Assembly (NCBI GenBank): GCA_044372405.1
Contig: JBILRW010000004.1
Coordinates: 7,788-71,787, forward strand
Direction: 5' to 3'
DNA length: 64,000 nt
DNA from: CANGYM01 sp044372405
GTDB taxonomy: Bacteria > Pseudomonadota > Alphaproteobacteria > JAJTHO01 > CANGYM01
The notes beneath the pieces are model-generated. The model was given only the letters and a program-made list of their open reading frames with translations, was not told the origin of the DNA and did not search any database. The translations under genes and the position numbers were made by a program. Below are positions 62,024 through 64,000 of the stretch, in pieces (position 1 is the first letter of the stretch; each line of letters begins with the position of its first letter).

Positions 62024-62727
62024 GCCAAGACCTCCAAGATTGTCTCTGCGCACCAGGCCGGATGGGTCAGGGGCAACAGATGACTGTGGCCCGGATGGAT
62101 TGCCACCGTTTGGGCGTGGCTCGCCCAGGGGTAGGTGATGATGGGATCGTTAGCGGAGGTTAAGGCACAGAAAATGGGCGGGGGAGAATTGGATTTATCC
62201 ACAACGTCATTGCGAGCCTCCGCAGGAGGCGTGGCAATCCAGTCTTTCGGCTCGCTGCATTTCTGGATTGCTTCGCTACGCTCGCAATGACGAGGGTTAT
62301 GTGTAAATCCTTGGGAAACCTCTTTTTGCATGGCTTTCAAGGCGTCCTGCAGTATGTTTTGGGGCGTGATGCACGGATAGGGTCCCCCAGCCCTTTCCTG
62401 AAAATCCCGTAACACCTGGGTGGGATTTTTCTCAAAACCCCGCGCCATGGCCTGTAAAACCCGTAGGGGAATCCCCCCGGGATTTTGGGGACTGGCCACA
62501 AAACAGGGGGCGCTGTTAATGGCAATCCATCGGGCATGAGGGAGCGCCTGATACCCCGAAAAAAAGCCATAAGAATGCCCGATCCACAGGTCGTAATCCT
62601 CATGTCTCATCCCTAAAAAATCCCAGTTTTCCATAGCTTCACAGTGCCAGGACGGCGGCAGATACCGGATCATCTCCCCCCATATGCCGGGGCCATAGCC
62701 CCAACCGTGCACCAGCAACACCCGCAT
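62020..62727 (-). CDS. bioH: BioH-type pimeloyl-ACP methyl ester esterase with in-frame repeat
   Basis: An alpha/beta hydrolase expected to cleave pimeloyl-ACP methyl ester after BioC. The 235-residue protein has VLLVHGWGYGPGIWGEMI, the nucleophile elbow GHSYG (Ser52), Asp194 in TSANDPIIT, and a His in HPGHSHLLP (about 214), so the triad looks complete. Residues ~141-179 (including RHCERSEAIQKCSEPKDWIA) are encoded by element A copy 9, placed between the lid region and the Asp strand without breaking the frame. It lies between tsaB (1-bp gap) and bioC (4-bp overlap). BioH function is inferred from similarity and the bioC neighbour. Confidence 0.82.
   Translation of the reverse strand: MRVLLVHGWGYGPGIWGEMIRYLPPSWHCEAMENWDFLGMRHEDYDLWIGHSYGFFSGYQALPHARWIAINSAPCFVASPQNPGGIPLRVLQAMARGFEKNPTQVLRDFQERAGGPYPCITPQNILQDALKAMQKEVSQGFTHNPRHCERSEAIQKCSEPKDWIATPPAEARNDVVDKSNSPPPIFCALTSANDPIITYPWASHAQTVAIHPGHSHLLPLTHPAWCAETILEVLA
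62191..62310. repeat. Element A, copy 9, inside bioH
   Basis: Its ends GGATTTATCCACAACG and GTGTAAATCC are complementary, and it has the usual core. It is open in the bioH frame, a different frame from the one used in the DUF2155 gene. Confidence 0.92.
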
Positions 62728-62728
62728 A

Positions 62729-63247
62729 CTATGCCCCAACATAACTGGCGCGACCATACAGCGGCGTGAGGGGGGCCGACGGAGCGTTGAGATAATCCAC
62801 GGGCAGTAGTGGCCCCGAAAAAGAGTGCGCCGGCGGGTGATTCGTGGTTTCCATAACCTCAGAGGCATCGCCGCCGTAGCTGAGGAAAACCTGATCCTTA
62901 TAAAACGGCAAAATCATGGGTTGATCCGGCGGGATGACCTGCTGATGCAGGCGAAACCAACAGACACGCAGCGCATCAAAGGCATTGACGCCCTGAGCCT
63001 GCCAACCGGAGAGCTTCAGCGCCACCCCCACCGCCAACCCGATACGAATGCCGGTAAAAGACCCCGGCCCCCGCACAATACGAATGGTTCCTTGACGAAG
63101 GATTCCCTGATCCTTATCGGTCAGCAAAGCTTGCAACGTGGGTAATAAGGTTTCGGCCAGGCCCCGTTGTTCTAAAAAGAGAGGCTCATCCTCCCCCCTG
63201 ACCATAAAGGGGGGTTGGGACACCGTGTTAATCAACACATCAGGCAC
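62729..63247 (-). CDS. tsaB: TsaB, tRNA threonylcarbamoyladenosine synthesis protein (short form)
   Basis: TsaB partners TsaD in making t6A on ANN-decoding tRNAs. The 172-residue protein has the family core RGPGSFTGIRIGLAVGVALK and the preceding GLAETLLPTLQALL. The usual N-terminal ATPase-like strand with an Asp-Thr pair is replaced by VLINTVSQPPFMV, and the protein is ~50 residues shorter than typical, so nucleotide binding is doubtful while dimer contacts may persist. It overlaps recO by 8 bp. Confidence 0.82.
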   Translation of the reverse strand: MPDVLINTVSQPPFMVRGEDEPLFLEQRGLAETLLPTLQALLTDKDQGILRQGTIRIVRGPGSFTGIRIGLAVGVALKLSGWQAQGVNAFDALRVCWFRLHQQVIPPDQPMILPFYKDQVFLSYGGDASEVMETTNHPPAHSFSGPLLPVDYLNAPSAPLTPLYGRASYVGA

Positions 63248-63983
63248 AAGCCGCCTCCACCTTAACCGACTCCACGTTGAGAAGGGGCATCATGCGGGCG
63301 CGGGCCTCGGGCAAAGACAGCGAGCGGGGGGCCAAGAGACACATCTCTAAAAAATGTCCCGTAATGCTGAGGGCCTCATAGAGTTCTGTTTCCGAAGGCT
63401 CATTTTCCCCATGCCGCCAAAAGGCCGGCAGGGCGAATAACCGATGATGATATGGCGCCCCCGCCGCGCGGGAAACCGCCCGGCCCGTTTTGGGCGAGAT
63501 ATAGGCCAGATCCTCCACCGTTCCCGTTGCCGCGCATCGGGACAGATCACAGGCAAAGCCCAGCTCGGCCAGCAACGACCGCTCAAAATCCGCCAGCACC
63601 CGCAGCGGGGAAACCTCTGTCAGCAAATCCGCCTTGGCCTGGTTCATGGCCCCAAACACATCCGGGTGTGGGTCATGATCGGGCAACAGGGTTAAAACAT
63701 AATGACAGATCATCTGAATCACCATGCCCTTTTGCGGGTGGATCAGGAAGGGGGCATAAAACGGCTCCGTGCTTTCCAGGCTGATGCCCCCCAGGTGCTG
63801 ATCGCTGCGGGCTTTCCAGGTGATGTTAAGGGACATCCCATTTTGAAAGGGCGCGTGTTTGGACCAGGAATACCCAAACCCCGCCCGTTTTCCATGATCT
63901 TGGGTAAAAACCGTCACCATCACGCCGCGCTCGCCATGGCGACGTTTGTTCAGCAAAACAGCGTTATCGGTGAGGGTGATCAT
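63240..63983 (-). CDS. recO: DNA repair protein RecO
   Basis: RecO helps load RecA onto SSB-coated DNA. The 247-residue protein has the N-terminal OB domain (LTDNAVLLNKRRHGERGVMV, VFTQDHGKRAGFGY) and the helical domain (ADFERSLLAELGFACDLSRC), with only part of a zinc-finger pattern (CDLSRCAATG). AGGAT lies before the ATG at 63983. It is the first gene of the recO-tsaB-bioH-bioC operon, whose members all overlap or abut. Confidence 0.92.
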   Translation of the reverse strand: MITLTDNAVLLNKRRHGERGVMVTVFTQDHGKRAGFGYSWSKHAPFQNGMSLNITWKARSDQHLGGISLESTEPFYAPFLIHPQKGMVIQMICHYVLTLLPDHDPHPDVFGAMNQAKADLLTEVSPLRVLADFERSLLAELGFACDLSRCAATGTVEDLAYISPKTGRAVSRAAGAPYHHRLFALPAFWRHGENEPSETELYEALSITGHFLEMCLLAPRSLSLPEARARMMPLLNVESVKVEAACA

Positions 63984-64000
63984 ATCCTAAAGCCCTGATC

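Overview
The window is chromosomal DNA of roughly 53% G+C from an alphaproteobacterium. This is inferred from the protein families: a metal-site HemB variant without the zinc cysteines, a eukaryote-like NADP isocitrate dehydrogenase, an MlaD/DUF2155 pair, a zf-CHCC protein, a class I PhaC, and a three-domain MFS/PlsC/AMP-ligase protein. Intact histidine, tryptophan, purine, pyrimidine, haem, biotin, sulfur and thiamine genes plus flagellar fliD and fliS suggest a biosynthetically capable, motile cell. The 23S rRNA gene stands alone, and tRNA-Ala(TGC) lies 6.5 kb away from it. The lineage cannot be fixed from this window.

Layout. 1-6.5 kb: ppdK (cut by the window edge), anmK, a VapBC module, a lone XRE regulator, glnA, fabZ-lpxA. 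6.8-14 kb: tRNA-Arg, argS, tyrS-pyrF-trpF-hemB, and purD convergent with hemB. 13.7-23.6 kb: mlaD, DUF2155, trkA, icd, a truncated mfd, an ISAs1 remnant, hisI-gcvPB, nuoC-purQ, a membrane methyltransferase. 23.8-33.5 kb: fliS, a DsbD/ScsB-type protein, a SIMPL protein, the 1143-residue acyltransferase/ligase fusion, a YdcF-like protein, phaC. 33.5-41.2 kb: a hypothetical gene, tRNA-Ala, an amino-acid ABC permease with metC, fliD, ParDE, holA. 41.3-46.7 kb: the 23S rRNA gene with three insertions, then low-G+C small genes and a Phd/VapC module. 46.8-64 kb: zf-CHCC/xerD/thiD, recJ, tRNA-Cys, coaBC, an AEC transporter, cysI-cysG(N), tolB, a periplasmic binding protein, msrB, a beta-propeller protein, and the recO-tsaB-bioH-bioC operon.

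The housekeeping genes are ordinary; the repeats between and inside them are not. I see (i) nine copies of a ~120-bp palindrome (element A), two of which lie in frame inside protein genes; (ii) a ~185-220-bp palindrome (element B), two copies plus fragments; (iii) a ~335-bp composite element, two copies, whose differences are mostly base-pair-preserving; and (iv) arrays of 7-nt units in three unrelated sequence families, usually as inverted pairs forming long hairpins. The 7-nt hairpins sit between genes, supply the stop codons of anmK and coaBC, and occupy three places inside the 23S rRNA gene. One 23S insertion also carries a complete antisense gene for a small membrane protein, with its own intrinsic terminator and a perfect 19-bp flanking inverted repeat. 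Two further low-G+C single-gene cassettes are bounded by 22-bp and 31-bp direct repeats. The 23S gene with its insertions is the most unusual object here; its transcript is predicted to be cut into several pieces.
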